A stretch of DNA of 64,000 bases. It comes from Filimonas lacunae. GTDB taxonomy: Bacteria > Bacteroidota > Bacteroidia > Chitinophagales > Chitinophagaceae. Both the position numbers and the translations under genes were made by a program. Shown piece after piece: positions 17,941-26,749 of this stretch. The notes below the pieces were generated by a model. That model ran no database searches, had not been told where the DNA came from, and saw only the letters and a list, made by a program, of their open reading frames with translations. The stretch spans positions 5,646,823-5,710,822 of the forward strand of contig NZ_AP017422.1 in assembly GCF_002355595.1 (NCBI RefSeq), in the 5' to 3' direction. Within the stretch, counting starts at the first letter, position 1. Every line of letters starts with the position of its first letter.

Positions 17941-19434
17941 TCAAATCCCTGTAAACTTTTCCCGGGCGTAGTGGATGAAGTAGTTCACGTTTAATGGCTC
18001 CCCTGTCACTGCCTTGCACAAAGCTTCACTATCCAGCAATCTTCCACTAGCATGAATATGTTTGCGTAACCAGGCCAGTAACTCAGCCAGCGCATTGGCA
18101 TCCATATCTGGCTGTTGCAAGGCAGGAATGTCTTTTTGCGCTTTAGTCCAAAACTGTGCAGCGTAAAAACTTCCCATGCTATATGTAGGAAAATAGCCAA
18201 AGCTGCCATGACTCCAGTGCACATCCTGCAGGCAACCCGTTCTGTCGTCAGGCACCTTAATGCCCAGGTGCTGCTGATACAGTTCATTCCATCTGGCCGG
18301 GATATCCTTCACCGCCAATGTACCTGCTATCAGTTCTTTCTCTACCTGGTAACGGATATATACATGAAAATGGTAAGTGATTTCATCGGCTTCGGTACGT
18401 ATAAAAGAAGGCTGCACCTTATTAATTCCTTTGTAGAAAGCAGTAACGTCCACCTCCTGCAATTGCTCAGGGAAATAGCTTTTCAGCACCGGCAGGTAAT
18501 GATTCCAGAAAGCCTGGCTACGACCTACACAGTTTTCCCATAAGCGGCTTTGCGATTCATGAATGCTCAACGAAGCATATTCGCCAGATGGCAAACCATA
18601 CTCACTATCCGGTAATCCCTGCTCGTATAAAGCATGCCCTGCCTCGTGTATGCAACTCCACGTCATGTTGGCAAAATCCTGCTCATCAATGCGTGTGGTA
18701 ATACGCACATCCTTTGCACTGAAATTGGTAGTGAAAGGATGTTCCGAAATATCCTGCCGGCCGGCTTCCAGATCAAAGCCCAGCTCTTTTACCAGCCACA
18801 TGCCCCACTCCCACTGCTTTTCCTTAGGATAAAAACGATGCAGGAAATCGGCATTCAAAGTGGCTTTACTGGCTTGCTGCACTAAAGGAGTGAGTGCAGG
18901 AATGATCGTTTGAAAAGTACTATCCAGTTTATCTACTGTAACCGAACGTTCATATTCATAGATAAGCGCATTATAAGGATGCCCTTCGTAACCATATAAC
19001 TCTGCACTTTCCCGTTTCAAAGCCACCAGTTGTTCCAGGTCTTTTTCAAACAGGCCAAAGTTGTTGGCTTTGCGGGCAGCTATCCAGCTGTTAAAAGCAC
19101 GGCTAACTGCTTCTGACAGCTTACGCACAAAAGCACCGCTCAGCTTCTTTTGCCGCTGTAAATCTTCATGCGTCAGCGCCACATTCACATGCCTGGCTCT
19201 ATGTGGATTATCACGTTGTATCAATTCTTCTACCAGCTGTTCAAACTTTGCATCCGTAGCCATCTCGTGCGCTGTTTCACTTAAAGTAGCCAGCTGCCAG
19301 GCACGCCTTTCTGCACCTTTGGCAGGCATATATGTTTCCTGATCCCACTGTAACACTGCCGCTGCATAGCGCATATCGGCAATACGCTTCATATGCTCAC
19401 TATACTGTTCATATAATTCTGCTGTTGACTTCAT
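17941..19434 (-). CDS. Carboxypeptidase M32 (Taq carboxypeptidase family)
   Basis: 497 residues, the family's usual length, with no signal peptide. The zinc motif HEAGH is at 263-267 in CIHEAGHALYEQG and the third ligand is E293 in IHESQSRLWEN, the family's HES[QR]SR motif. Further conserved blocks are AVLQWDQETYMP near the N-terminus and YSMGSFYAAQF near the C-terminus. A cytoplasmic metallocarboxypeptidase that trims peptides from the C-terminus with broad specificity. It has its own strong Shine-Dalgarno sequence. Confidence 0.94.
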   Translation of the reverse strand: MKSTAELYEQYSEHMKRIADMRYAAAVLQWDQETYMPAKGAERRAWQLATLSETAHEMATDAKFEQLVEELIQRDNPHRARHVNVALTHEDLQRQKKLSGAFVRKLSEAVSRAFNSWIAARKANNFGLFEKDLEQLVALKRESAELYGYEGHPYNALIYEYERSVTVDKLDSTFQTIIPALTPLVQQASKATLNADFLHRFYPKEKQWEWGMWLVKELGFDLEAGRQDISEHPFTTNFSAKDVRITTRIDEQDFANMTWSCIHEAGHALYEQGLPDSEYGLPSGEYASLSIHESQSRLWENCVGRSQAFWNHYLPVLKSYFPEQLQEVDVTAFYKGINKVQPSFIRTEADEITYHFHVYIRYQVEKELIAGTLAVKDIPARWNELYQQHLGIKVPDDRTGCLQDVHWSHGSFGYFPTYSMGSFYAAQFWTKAQKDIPALQQPDMDANALAELLAWLRKHIHASGRLLDSEALCKAVTGEPLNVNYFIHYAREKFTGI

Positions 19435-19440
19435 ATATAA

Positions 19441-19447
19441 CCTCCTT
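19441..19447 (-). promoter_or_regulatory. Strong Shine-Dalgarno sequence before the M32 carboxypeptidase
   Basis: Read on the - strand, AAGGAGG lies 6 nt before the ATG at 19434. This is a full anti-SD match, rare among neighbouring genes, which have A/T-rich leaders. Confidence 0.6.
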
Positions 19448-19493
19448 ACACTTTGTAATCACCTTAGCTGTACAATACCCTTACACTGTATAC

Positions 19494-20150
19494 TCAGCAA
19501 AACATTTCTTTCACATCTTCCCCTACCACTAAACGTCCCAGTGTTTTTTGCTGAATCTCTTCTATTGTTACCCCTGGCGCAAACTCACGCAATAAAAATC
19601 CTTCAGATGTAACATCCAGCACAGCCAGTTCCGTAACAATCTTTTTTACACAAGCTACACCGGTTAAAGGCAACGTACAGGCTGGCAGCAATTTGGATTC
19701 TCCTTTAGGATTAGTATGCTGCATGGCCACTATAATGTTACGTGCACTGGCTACCAGGTCCATAGCTCCCCCCATTCCTTTTACCATTTTACCGGGTATT
19801 TTCCAGTTGGCAATATCCCCCTGGTCGCTCACTTCCATAGCCCCTAATACGGTAAGATCTATTTTACCTGCGCGTATCATGCCAAAGCTTTCGGCACTGT
19901 CAAAAAACGCACCGCCAGGCAATAAGGTCACCGTTTCTTTACCTGCATTGATCAGATCAGCATCTACTTCTTCCTCTACCGGGTAAGGCCCGGTGCCCAG
20001 AATACCGTTTTCACTTTGTAAAATAACGGTAATGCCTTCCGGAATATAATTAGCTACTAATGTAGGAATACCAATACCTAAGTTTACGTACATGCCGTCT
20101 TCTAGCTCCCGGGCTATACGTTTTGCTATGCCAAACTTATCAAGTGCCAT
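19494..20150 (-). CDS. scoB: 3-oxoacid CoA-transferase subunit B
   Basis: 218 residues, the standard size. The catalytic glutamate is in [11 protein letters not shown] (E47), where the covalent CoA-thioester forms; [17 protein letters not shown] and [19 protein letters not shown] are family blocks. With subunit A it moves CoA between succinyl-CoA and acetoacetate (ketone-body or short-chain acid metabolism); the exact acid cannot be settled by sequence. 36 bp downstream of the subunit A gene on the same strand. Confidence 0.93.
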   Translation of the reverse strand: MALDKFGIAKRIARELEDGMYVNLGIGIPTLVANYIPEGITVILQSENGILGTGPYPVEEEVDADLINAGKETVTLLPGGAFFDSAESFGMIRAGKIDLTVLGAMEVSDQGDIANWKIPGKMVKGMGGAMDLVASARNIIVAMQHTNPKGESKLLPACTLPLTGVACVKKIVTELAVLDVTSEGFLLREFAPGVTIEEIQQKTLGRLVVGEDVKEMFC

Positions 20151-20186
20151 AGAATCAAATGCGTTTAGTTACTAAATGGAATAATG

Positions 20187-20882
20187 TTAAGATAACCGTA
20201 CTGTTTTACGCTCAATGCGTTTTTCATAACCACTGCCCTGGAAAATGCGGTGTACATACACGCCTGCAACATGAATGTTATCAGGGTCCAGCTCACCAGG
20301 TTGCACCAGGTGCTCAACTTCGGCAATGGTAATATTACCAGCCTTCGCCATAGAAGTGGAAAAGTTACGGGTAGCTTTGCGAAACACCAGGTTGCCCATA
20401 GTGTCGCCCTTCCATGCCTTCACAATCGCAAAATCGGCATGCAGCGCCATTTCCATTAAGTAGCGTTTGCCATTAAATACACGCTCTTCTTTACCGGCAG
20501 CTATTTCTGTGCCTACGCCAGCAGGCGTAAAAAAAGCCGGAATTCCCATTCCAGCCATTTGAATACGGGTAGCCAGTGTACCCTGCGGCACCAGGTCAAC
20601 CTCCAGTTCGCCCGACAGCAATTGTCTTTCAAATTCCGCGTTTTCCCCTACATAGCTGCTGATCATTTTTTTAATCTGGCGGGTTTTCAGCAATAACCCT
20701 AAACCAAAATCATCTACACCGGCATTATTAGAAATGCAGGTAAGTTGGGTAATACCTTTTTGAACCAGCGCGGCAATGCTGTTTTCAGGTATTCCGTTCA
20801 AGCCAAAGCCCCCCAGCATTAAGGTTGCTCCTGAAGAAACATCCTGCAGGGCTTCGGCGGCGTTGTTCATCACTTTATTCAT
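20187..20882 (-). CDS. scoA: 3-oxoacid CoA-transferase subunit A
   Basis: 231 residues. The CoA-binding glycine-rich stretch LMLGGFGLNGIPENS (22-36) and the TPAGVGTEIAAGKEERVFNG block identify the alpha subunit. Partner of the downstream subunit B in a heteromeric CoA-transferase. Lies 18 bp after the DUF4296 gene on the same strand, so it may be the tail of the bamD-rpoZ-coaBC-porD run although the function is unrelated. Confidence 0.93.
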   Translation of the reverse strand: MNKVMNNAAEALQDVSSGATLMLGGFGLNGIPENSIAALVQKGITQLTCISNNAGVDDFGLGLLLKTRQIKKMISSYVGENAEFERQLLSGELEVDLVPQGTLATRIQMAGMGIPAFFTPAGVGTEIAAGKEERVFNGKRYLMEMALHADFAIVKAWKGDTMGNLVFRKATRNFSTSMAKAGNITIAEVEHLVQPGELDPDNIHVAGVYVHRIFQGSGYEKRIERKTVRLS

Positions 20883-20900
20883 ATTACAAGCAAATTATCG

Positions 20901-21584
20901 TTATAACCTTTGTATAGGCATAGATTGTCTTTTACGTAAAGAATCCAATCTGAGCGGTGCCCTTTTCAGTAGATCACGCCGTAACTGAAACTGTTTACGT
21001 ACAGAATCTATTTTAGCATTTGTTGGCCTGGGAGATAAACCTCTCCTGGCCGAATCGCGCCGTAAAGAGTCAGCTACATGCTTTTTAGCCACTACAGCAG
21101 CAATAGAATCTTTTCTAATAGCAGCAGCATCTTTCTTAGCAGTAGCTATAGAATCCTTCTTGAGTGTTATAGAATCCTTTTTAGGCGCAAGTGAATCATT
21201 ATGCAATCTTATCTTTTGCAACGAATCCACCTTGTCTTTTTCCTTTTTGTCTTTCGCTTCTTTCATCCTGGTGGCATAGGCGCTTAATGAGTCCATCAAA
21301 TCTTTATGCTCCATAGGATGCTCCCGGTAATATTGGTAGCTATTGTAGAATTGTTCTTTTGTAATAGCATGCACTGCAAATACCTGCTCGTAATGCTCTA
21401 CTGCATGCATTAATAAGTTATTGGTAATAGAGTCCCTTGAATTTTCGATAGAAGCCACTTCGTCTGCCCGCATCATATCCCACAACACCAGTTTCATCTT
21501 TCCCGGTTCTATTACCGAACCATTGTTACTGCCACATGCTGCCAGTAATACCACCAGCATTACCATCATACTATACTTCATCAT
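20901..21584 (-). CDS. DUF4296 lipoprotein with Lys-Asp-Ser repeat tail
   Basis: 227 residues. Lipoprotein signal with lipobox LAAC (C17). The DUF4296 domain (about 25-110) is helical, with the LVLWDMMRADE start and the Q-F-Y-x-S-Y-x-Y-Y-x-x-H-P signature. The C-terminal half is low-complexity, built on repeated KKDSI/KDSI/RRDS units (about 120-190), ending in a basic segment. The role of DUF4296 is unknown. The start overlaps the stop of the porD-like gene (ATGA), suggesting an envelope-linked job. Confidence 0.8.
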   Translation of the reverse strand: MMKYSMMVMLVVLLAACGSNNGSVIEPGKMKLVLWDMMRADEVASIENSRDSITNNLLMHAVEHYEQVFAVHAITKEQFYNSYQYYREHPMEHKDLMDSLSAYATRMKEAKDKKEKDKVDSLQKIRLHNDSLAPKKDSITLKKDSIATAKKDAAAIRKDSIAAVVAKKHVADSLRRDSARRGLSPRPTNAKIDSVRKQFQLRRDLLKRAPLRLDSLRKRQSMPIQRL

Positions 21585-22504
21585 TTCAACTCCTGCTTAT
21601 ACTTGCTTAGGTTAGGAATATCCAGTTGGGATAGCAAATCGGCTGCCCGTATTTTATCCTGCGGCGCCGCCTTTTTAAATATGCCTATCATTTCTGCAGA
21701 TTTGCCTTGCATAAAAAACTGCAAAATCATCGTGTTAGGGCTTTCCTGGTTCATAGCCTGCAGGCGGGTTAAAGCTTCCAATATGCTTTTACGTCCGTCG
21801 TTCTCTTTCTCAAACATTTGATCCAGCCCTTTTCTATAGTAACTGTAAATAGCATCATGTATGATATTGTAGCGGGTATTGATAAGGTTTTCAGATAACC
21901 AGTAACGGTTGCGCAAACCATCAAATGCACGCCAGCCACTGATATTTCTGCTTTCAGGGGCATTGTTTACAATACTCTGCGCCTTTTGAAAATAAATGGC
22001 GCCTGCCTTGGGAGCAAACGAATCGTAATCAAATCCAAGTATCATATACACATAAAAAGCCAGCGTTGCTGTAAGGTTTCCCTCCAGAGGATCATTGCCC
22101 TGTACCCTGTTTTCGTTAAACTCAATGGGCTGAAACTCCTGGTACTTAAACGTATATTCTGCGTCCTGGTAATTCACCAGTGCCGCCTGGTAAGAAGAGC
22201 TATAAACAGGGCGTGCAGCCTGCACCGTTAAGCTGGCCTTGAACACGTTTTGCTCTACCATGTCAGTGATCGTTATTAAAAAATTACATCCAATCCTCTC
22301 CTGCGGCTGGTAAGTATCACTGGTCCACTTGCGGTTATTTAACAGGTTGGTTAACTGATTTTGCAAAGTGGTAAATATCTTTTTATCAATATTGTTATAC
22401 ACACGTTGCGACATCACCGTTACCTTGGCCTGCAACTCCTGTGCACTGGCAGCATTTGCCAGCAACACAAGCAGGAATAATAAGCACCACGAACGTTTTA
22501 TCAT
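21581..22504 (-). CDS. porD: PorD / DUF4835 family type IX secretion-associated protein
   Basis: 307 residues. Signal peptide (about 1-21, ending ASAQ), then the DUF4835 fold with family blocks QELQAKVTVMSQRV, ILGFDYDSFAPKAG and ALTRLQAMNQESPNTMILQFF. I associate DUF4835 with the T9SS protein named PorD; that link rests on family knowledge, not on anything visible here. The neighbourhood coaBC-porD below bamD-rpoZ is the conserved Bacteroidota order. Overlaps coaBC by 4 bp and the DUF4296 gene by 4 bp, so the three are translationally coupled. Confidence 0.8.
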   Translation of the reverse strand: MIKRSWCLLFLLVLLANAASAQELQAKVTVMSQRVYNNIDKKIFTTLQNQLTNLLNNRKWTSDTYQPQERIGCNFLITITDMVEQNVFKASLTVQAARPVYSSSYQAALVNYQDAEYTFKYQEFQPIEFNENRVQGNDPLEGNLTATLAFYVYMILGFDYDSFAPKAGAIYFQKAQSIVNNAPESRNISGWRAFDGLRNRYWLSENLINTRYNIIHDAIYSYYRKGLDQMFEKENDGRKSILEALTRLQAMNQESPNTMILQFFMQGKSAEMIGIFKKAAPQDKIRAADLLSQLDIPNLSKYKQELK

Positions 22505-23694
22505 ACCATTCTTTTGCTGATTACATTTACGATATCTCTTGCAATATCCTCTTTTGTTTTTACTTCAGACTCATATACCACACCCGATTTGTCGAATATC
22601 GAAACCTGGTTGGTATCTATTCCAAAACCGGCATTTTTATTCCGTAAAGAGTTCAGCACAATCAAATCGGCATTTTTAGCAGCCAGTTTCTTTTGGGCAT
22701 TCGCCTCTTCATCATTGGTTTCCAGCGCAAACCCTACCAGCAACTGGTGGTCTTTCTTAACACCACCCAGGCTTTTCAAAATGTCTTTGGTTTTCACCAG
22801 CGACAAGGTAAAGGTTTCTTCTGTTTTCTTTATTTTTTGCGGAGCCACTTCTGCAGGGGAATAATCGGCCACGGCAGCAGCCAGCACCGCTATATCGGTA
22901 GCTGCAAAGTGCTGCATACAGGCTTCATACATTTCCTGCGCAGTTTTCACTCCTATCAGCTGAATATCAGCATTGTGTGTTTGCAAATCGGTAGGCCCTG
23001 CCACCATCAGCACTTCTGCACCACGCTCGTAAAAGGCATTGGCCAGTGCAAACCCCATTTTACCGGAAGAATGGTTGCCGATAAAACGAACAGGATCTAA
23101 AGGTTCATAAGTGGGGCCGGCAGTGATCAACACTTTTTTGCCTGCAAATTCATTGGTACGAAAAAAATGGTGGGCCAGGTAATTGACTATTTCTTCCGGT
23201 TCTGCCATCCGGCCATCGCCAAACAAGCCACTGGCCAGTTCGCCGTTGCCTACCGGGATAATATAATTACCATAGCTTTTTAGTAGCTCCAGGTTATTAC
23301 GGGTAGCGGGATGGTGCCACATATCTTCATCCATGGCAGGCGCCACGGCTACCGGACAAGTAGCAGATAAATACACGGCCAGCAACAAATTATCACATTG
23401 CCCATGCGTCATTTTAGCAAGAGTATTGCAACTTAAAGGAGCTATTACCATTACATCGGCCCAGCGGCCTAACATTACATGGTTAGCCCAGGTTTGCTGA
23501 TCGCTCAGTTCGCTCAGCACTTCCGTTTTGGCCAGCGTAGATAATGTAAGCGGAGATACAAAAGAAGCGGCGGCAGGTGTCATCACAATACGTACTTCTG
23601 CGCCTTTTTTCATCAACAGCCTTACCAGCAATATGGCTTTATAAGCCGCAATACTACCGGTAATGCCAATCAGTATTTTTTTACCAGATAACAT
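22501..23694 (-). CDS. coaBC: Bifunctional phosphopantothenoylcysteine decarboxylase / phosphopantothenate-cysteine ligase
   Basis: 397 residues. The N-terminal flavoprotein (CoaC, about 1-185) has GITGSIAAYKAI, PLSCNTLAKMTHGQCDNLL and the substrate-recognition strap VAPAMDEDMW. The C-terminal CoaB domain (about 190-397) begins KKVLITAGPTYEPLDPVRF with the NHSSGKMG nucleotide motif and a KIKK segment. It makes 4'-phosphopantetheine from phosphopantothenate and cysteine on the way to CoA. A hairpin terminator lies between it and rpoZ, so it may have partly separate expression. Confidence 0.96.
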   Translation of the reverse strand: MLSGKKILIGITGSIAAYKAILLVRLLMKKGAEVRIVMTPAAASFVSPLTLSTLAKTEVLSELSDQQTWANHVMLGRWADVMVIAPLSCNTLAKMTHGQCDNLLLAVYLSATCPVAVAPAMDEDMWHHPATRNNLELLKSYGNYIIPVGNGELASGLFGDGRMAEPEEIVNYLAHHFFRTNEFAGKKVLITAGPTYEPLDPVRFIGNHSSGKMGFALANAFYERGAEVLMVAGPTDLQTHNADIQLIGVKTAQEMYEACMQHFAATDIAVLAAAVADYSPAEVAPQKIKKTEETFTLSLVKTKDILKSLGGVKKDHQLLVGFALETNDEEANAQKKLAAKNADLIVLNSLRNKNAGFGIDTNQVSIFDKSGVVYESEVKTKEDIARDIVNVISKRMV

Positions 23695-23725
23695 GTTTGT
23701 GCCAATGCTTGGTCAAAATAACAAA

Positions 23726-23750
23726 AAACGACAGTGTAGCACTGTCGTTT
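23726..23750 (-). terminator. Terminator after rpoZ, before coaBC
   Basis: Perfect 11-bp stem AAACGACAGTG / CACTGTCGTTT with a 3-nt loop, followed on the - strand by a T-rich tail (TTTTTTGTTATTT). It divides an otherwise tight gene run and may lower read-through into coaBC-porD. Confidence 0.75.
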
Positions 23751-23782
23751 CACTATATTTATTTTATCGTTACAACGCCCTG

Positions 23783-24124
23783 TTATCTAAACAGGTCGTC
23801 ATCATTTTTACGATAGTAAACTTTGTTCTCCATAAATTCCTGGGTAGCCAGGATCGCTGGATTAGGCATTCTTTCATAAGCCCTGGATATTTCTATCTGC
23901 TCTTTGTTTTCGTGCACTTCTTCCAGGCTGTCTGTATGGCTGGCAAACTCTTCCAGTTTATTATGCAGTTCTTCTCTTACTGCAATATTAATCTGGTTAG
24001 CTCTTTTAGCTATAATAGCAATAGACTCATACAGGTTGCCAGTATAACCCTTAATGTCTACCAGGCTTTTAGTTTCAACAACGCTGGGTATATTAGCGCT
24101 AATCTGCCGTCTTAGCTTGCTCAT
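23783..24124 (-). CDS. rpoZ: DNA-directed RNA polymerase omega subunit (Bacteroidota form)
   Basis: 113 residues. The omega/Rpb6 core is seen around NLYESIAIIAKRANQINI (about 30-47), with the Bacteroidota-specific C-terminal extension that ends in acidic and basic residues. Small subunit that helps assemble RNA polymerase around beta-prime. The start overlaps the end of bamD by 26 bp; bamD-rpoZ-coaBC is the conserved order in the phylum, which supports the call despite low similarity to E. coli omega. Confidence 0.88.
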   Translation of the reverse strand: MSKLRRQISANIPSVVETKSLVDIKGYTGNLYESIAIIAKRANQINIAVREELHNKLEEFASHTDSLEEVHENKEQIEISRAYERMPNPAILATQEFMENKVYYRKNDDDLFR

Positions 24125-24917
24125 TTTTTACAGTTTTAATATAGTTCTCAGAAAGTGTTTTATAATTAGCTACTTCCGCTGCATGTTTGCTTTCGGGGAA
24201 GCGCTGCTTAAATTCCAATGCTTCGGTAATTACCTTCTCAAAACGCTCTTCCTGCTTGTCCAGGATACTTAATTCAGCGTATTTGTAGTACGATCTGATA
24301 ATAAGCAATTTATATTCATCACTCTTATCAGAATCGGGGTAATCATCCATTAACAGGTTAAATACAATGGCTGCTGCCTTATAATAACCCAGGTTAAAGT
24401 ACAGTTCACCACTTTTAAAATCCTTCAGCTCCAACTTAGCACGGCATAAATCAATCAGCTCTCCTGCTTCTTTTGCTTTAGCACTGCCAGGATGCATATT
24501 GATAAACGCCTGCATCAGACCAATTGTTTTGGTAGTAGGCGTTTGATCCAGCTCTACCTTCGGCGATTGCTTCCAATAGCAAAAAGCCCTCATATATTCA
24601 CATTCCTCTGCCCGGGGGTTAGTAGGAAAGTTATCTACATAAGACTTAAATATGTTCTCGGCGTTCAGATAGTCTTTCTGATAAAAGTAGCTATACGCGT
24701 TTTTATAGTACATTTCTTCAAAACGAGGCGTGCCCTTGAAATAAGGAAACAACTCGTCAAAAAGCTGTTGCGCATAGGTATACCTCTTTTGCGCATAATA
24801 GTTCTCGGCCATTTTGTACCGGTACTCATTATCCTTACTCTTCATCGTCCGGCTAAATCTGGACGCACAGGAAGAACTGACGATACAAATAAGTGCGAAA
24901 TAAACAGCTCTCTTCAT
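24099..24917 (-). CDS. bamD: Outer-membrane assembly lipoprotein BamD
   Basis: 272 residues. Lipoprotein signal with SSSC (C17), then TPR-like helices in the BamD layout (KRYTYAQQLFDELFPYFKG..., YYKAAAIVFNLLMDDYPDSD...). BamD is the essential lipoprotein of the BAM complex that folds beta-barrels into the outer membrane, acting at its periplasmic face. It heads the bamD-rpoZ-coaBC-porD run. A TATATTGC sequence about 40 bp upstream (- strand) resembles a -7 element with a shortened core. Confidence 0.9.
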   Translation of the reverse strand: MKRAVYFALICIVSSSCASRFSRTMKSKDNEYRYKMAENYYAQKRYTYAQQLFDELFPYFKGTPRFEEMYYKNAYSYFYQKDYLNAENIFKSYVDNFPTNPRAEECEYMRAFCYWKQSPKVELDQTPTTKTIGLMQAFINMHPGSAKAKEAGELIDLCRAKLELKDFKSGELYFNLGYYKAAAIVFNLLMDDYPDSDKSDEYKLLIIRSYYKYAELSILDKQEERFEKVITEALEFKQRFPESKHAAEVANYKTLSENYIKTVKNEQAKTAD

Positions 24918-25034
24918 AAAGTGGGCAAAATTAAGGTTTTACCCGCAATATAGAACGGACAGCCATTCAGCAGGCACCTTAATTTCCGAAATTATAGTTA
25001 ATTATGGAATATCCGCCCATAACAGGCAAAAAAA

Positions 25035-25056
25035 AGAGCGTTAGTTATAACGCCCT
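25035..25056 (-). terminator. Terminator after porV
   Basis: On the - strand AGGGCGTTA and TAACGCTCT form a 9-bp stem (one G-U pair) with a 4-nt loop, followed by a run of T. It lies 39 bp past the porV stop and separates porV from bamD. Confidence 0.75.
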
Positions 25057-25094
25057 CTCTTTTAAGTAAGACAATGAAAAACAATCAATTGTCG

Positions 25095-26240
25095 CTATTT
25101 AGCTAACGTAAACACCAAACTGGCCCGTAAAGACTGGCGTATGGGGTTATTGTTAATATCTTTTCCTGTAGGAATTAAATAGGAGAAATTAGCCCCCAGC
25201 CACTGAAATTTCATTCCCACGCCCAGCGTAGCATAGCTGCGTCCCCCTTTCCATCTGTTTTCGTAAAAATAACCACCACGTATGCCAATCATATCATCAT
25301 AATTGTATTCCAGGCCAGATGATACCTGCCATTCCTTTAATTCTTCACTAAATCCACCCGGCGCATCACCAAACGAGCTAAACCAGCTGGATACCACTCC
25401 TTTGTCCCGGTAAACTTTCATAGAAGAGTCAGATGTGTTTTCCGGTGGTGTAGGCACCATTAGTTTATTCAGATCCAACGCCCAGGTAAGCTTGCTGGTT
25501 TCATCCAGCCTCCAGGTATAAGCAGCTCCCAGGCCCAGGTTGGCTGGTATATAATCCTGGTCAATGGCATTATTGGAATATGACACCTTCGATCCCAGGT
25601 TGCTTAAAGTCAGGCCTGCACTCCAGCCAGCCCCCTTATCATTTAACCCCTGATAATAGAGTGTTACATCTGCGGCAGCAGCATGCCCAGCTTTATAAGT
25701 ATAACCATTCACACTGTAATTATTGGCAAGACCTGAATAAATATACCGTAATGCAACACTTATTGCAAAACGCTTACTTAATGCCCGGCTATACCCCGCA
25801 TCAATAGCATATTCATTGGGCTTGGCAGTTTGCAGCAACTGACCATTTTCATCAGCATACTGAACTTCCCCCATATTAAAATAACGCATACCAATGCTTA
25901 CCGCCTGATCGTTACCAAATTTAAGATAACCTGCCATGGAAGCCAGAAACACATCATGCGGCCCTGCACTACGCATCCAGGGTGCATACGTTACACTAAG
26001 GGCTGAGCGTTCTTTGGCAAAAGCCAGTTTAGAGCGATTCCAGAAAACAGCAGAAGCGTCGGGCGATACCGCAATAGCAGCATCTCCCATTCCGCCGGCC
26101 CGTGCGTCGGCCGACATACGCAACATGGGCACTGCCGAGCTTACTATACTCATAGTATGGTCCTGTGCATGTACCGCATTAGCCCATCCCCCCACACAAC
26201 AGATACCTGCTACAGCCAGCAATTTTAATTTCATAACCAA
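25095..26240 (-). CDS. porV: Type IX secretion system outer-membrane protein PorV
   Basis: 381 residues. Signal peptide (about 1-25, ending VHAQ), then the PorV/PorQ family opening VPMLRMSADARAGGMGDAAIA and VFWNRSKLAFA, followed by FadL-like barrel strands. PorV binds the sorting domains of T9SS cargo after export and shuttles them to the attachment complex with PorU. porU is often its neighbour, but here porV follows a small repeat protein (27 bp gap) and the collagen-like gene on the same strand. Ends with a terminator at 25035-25056. Confidence 0.9.
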   Translation of the reverse strand: MVMKLKLLAVAGICCVGGWANAVHAQDHTMSIVSSAVPMLRMSADARAGGMGDAAIAVSPDASAVFWNRSKLAFAKERSALSVTYAPWMRSAGPHDVFLASMAGYLKFGNDQAVSIGMRYFNMGEVQYADENGQLLQTAKPNEYAIDAGYSRALSKRFAISVALRYIYSGLANNYSVNGYTYKAGHAAAADVTLYYQGLNDKGAGWSAGLTLSNLGSKVSYSNNAIDQDYIPANLGLGAAYTWRLDETSKLTWALDLNKLMVPTPPENTSDSSMKVYRDKGVVSSWFSSFGDAPGGFSEELKEWQVSSGLEYNYDDMIGIRGGYFYENRWKGGRSYATLGVGMKFQWLGANFSYLIPTGKDINNNPIRQSLRASLVFTLAK

Positions 26241-26267
26241 TGTGTAATAAGTGATGAATAAGAACCA

Positions 26268-26723
26268 TTATGATTTTTTGGCAGCAGGCTGTTTCACTGC
26301 GCTCTTTGTTGCCGGAGCAGGCTCTGGCTTCATGTCCATTTGCGCTTTTATATTATCCGGCAAAACAGGCGCAGCTGTTTTAATTGCATCTGGCTTAGGA
26401 GCCTCCGCGCTGCTGGGTAATGCTGTAGCAGTGGCTTTATTAGCACCACTATTTGTTCCGCCAAACCTACCCGCAGTACGCGCAACAGATTTACCACCAC
26501 CCTCTTTCATAGGCGCTTTGCTAAAGCGACTCATATCCAAACTCTTTGTTTGCACGCCAGACGTTCCTACAGTACGTGCTGCTGATTTGCTGTCATCTGC
26601 TTTAACAGGCGCTTTGCTAAAGCGACTCACATCCGGCACTTTTGTTTGGGCATGTAGTGCAGAACTGGCAAGCAGGCATAACAACAAAAAAGCAATGTTA
26701 TAGTATAGTTTATTAGTTTTCAT
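26268..26723 (-). CDS. Small secreted repeat protein, unknown
   Basis: 151 residues. The signal peptide ends at ALHAQ (about 26). Two tandem repeats of about 31 residues follow (27-57 and 59-89), sharing SRFSKAP, then KS-ARTxG. The rest (90-151) is Ala/Pro/Lys-rich and looks disordered, ending in a basic tail. No known domain. It lies 26 bp after the collagen-like gene and 27 bp before porV on the same strand, so it is probably expressed with them. The antisense frame across the same DNA is long only because of composition. Confidence 0.7.
   Translation of the reverse strand: MKTNKLYYNIAFLLLCLLASSALHAQTKVPDVSRFSKAPVKADDSKSAARTVGTSGVQTKSLDMSRFSKAPMKEGGGKSVARTAGRFGGTNSGANKATATALPSSAEAPKPDAIKTAAPVLPDNIKAQMDMKPEPAPATKSAVKQPAAKKS
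26511..26533 (-). repeat. 23-nt direct repeat, copy 1, inside the small repeat protein gene
   Basis: AGGCGCTTTGCTAAAGCGACTCA is identical to the copy at 26607-26629. It encodes the SRFSKAP core of the protein repeat and contains a small hairpin (CGCTTT, GCT, AAAGCG). Confidence 0.85.
26607..26629 (-). repeat. 23-nt direct repeat, copy 2, inside the small repeat protein gene
   Basis: Exact second copy of the sequence at 26511-26533, 96 nt further along (32 codons), which keeps the reading frame. Confidence 0.85.
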
Positions 26724-26749
26724 ATCTTTTTATTTTACCTTATTTAACC

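Noticed and set aside
23663-24115. + strand open frame of 150 codons opposite rpoZ
   Set aside because: Antisense to rpoZ and across its terminator, rich in Phe/Ser/Val as expected of a shadow frame.
26251-26703. + strand open frame opposite the small repeat protein gene
   Set aside because: Has a hydrophobic start but sits wholly antisense to a gene with a clear signal peptide and repeats; its own repeats merely mirror those.
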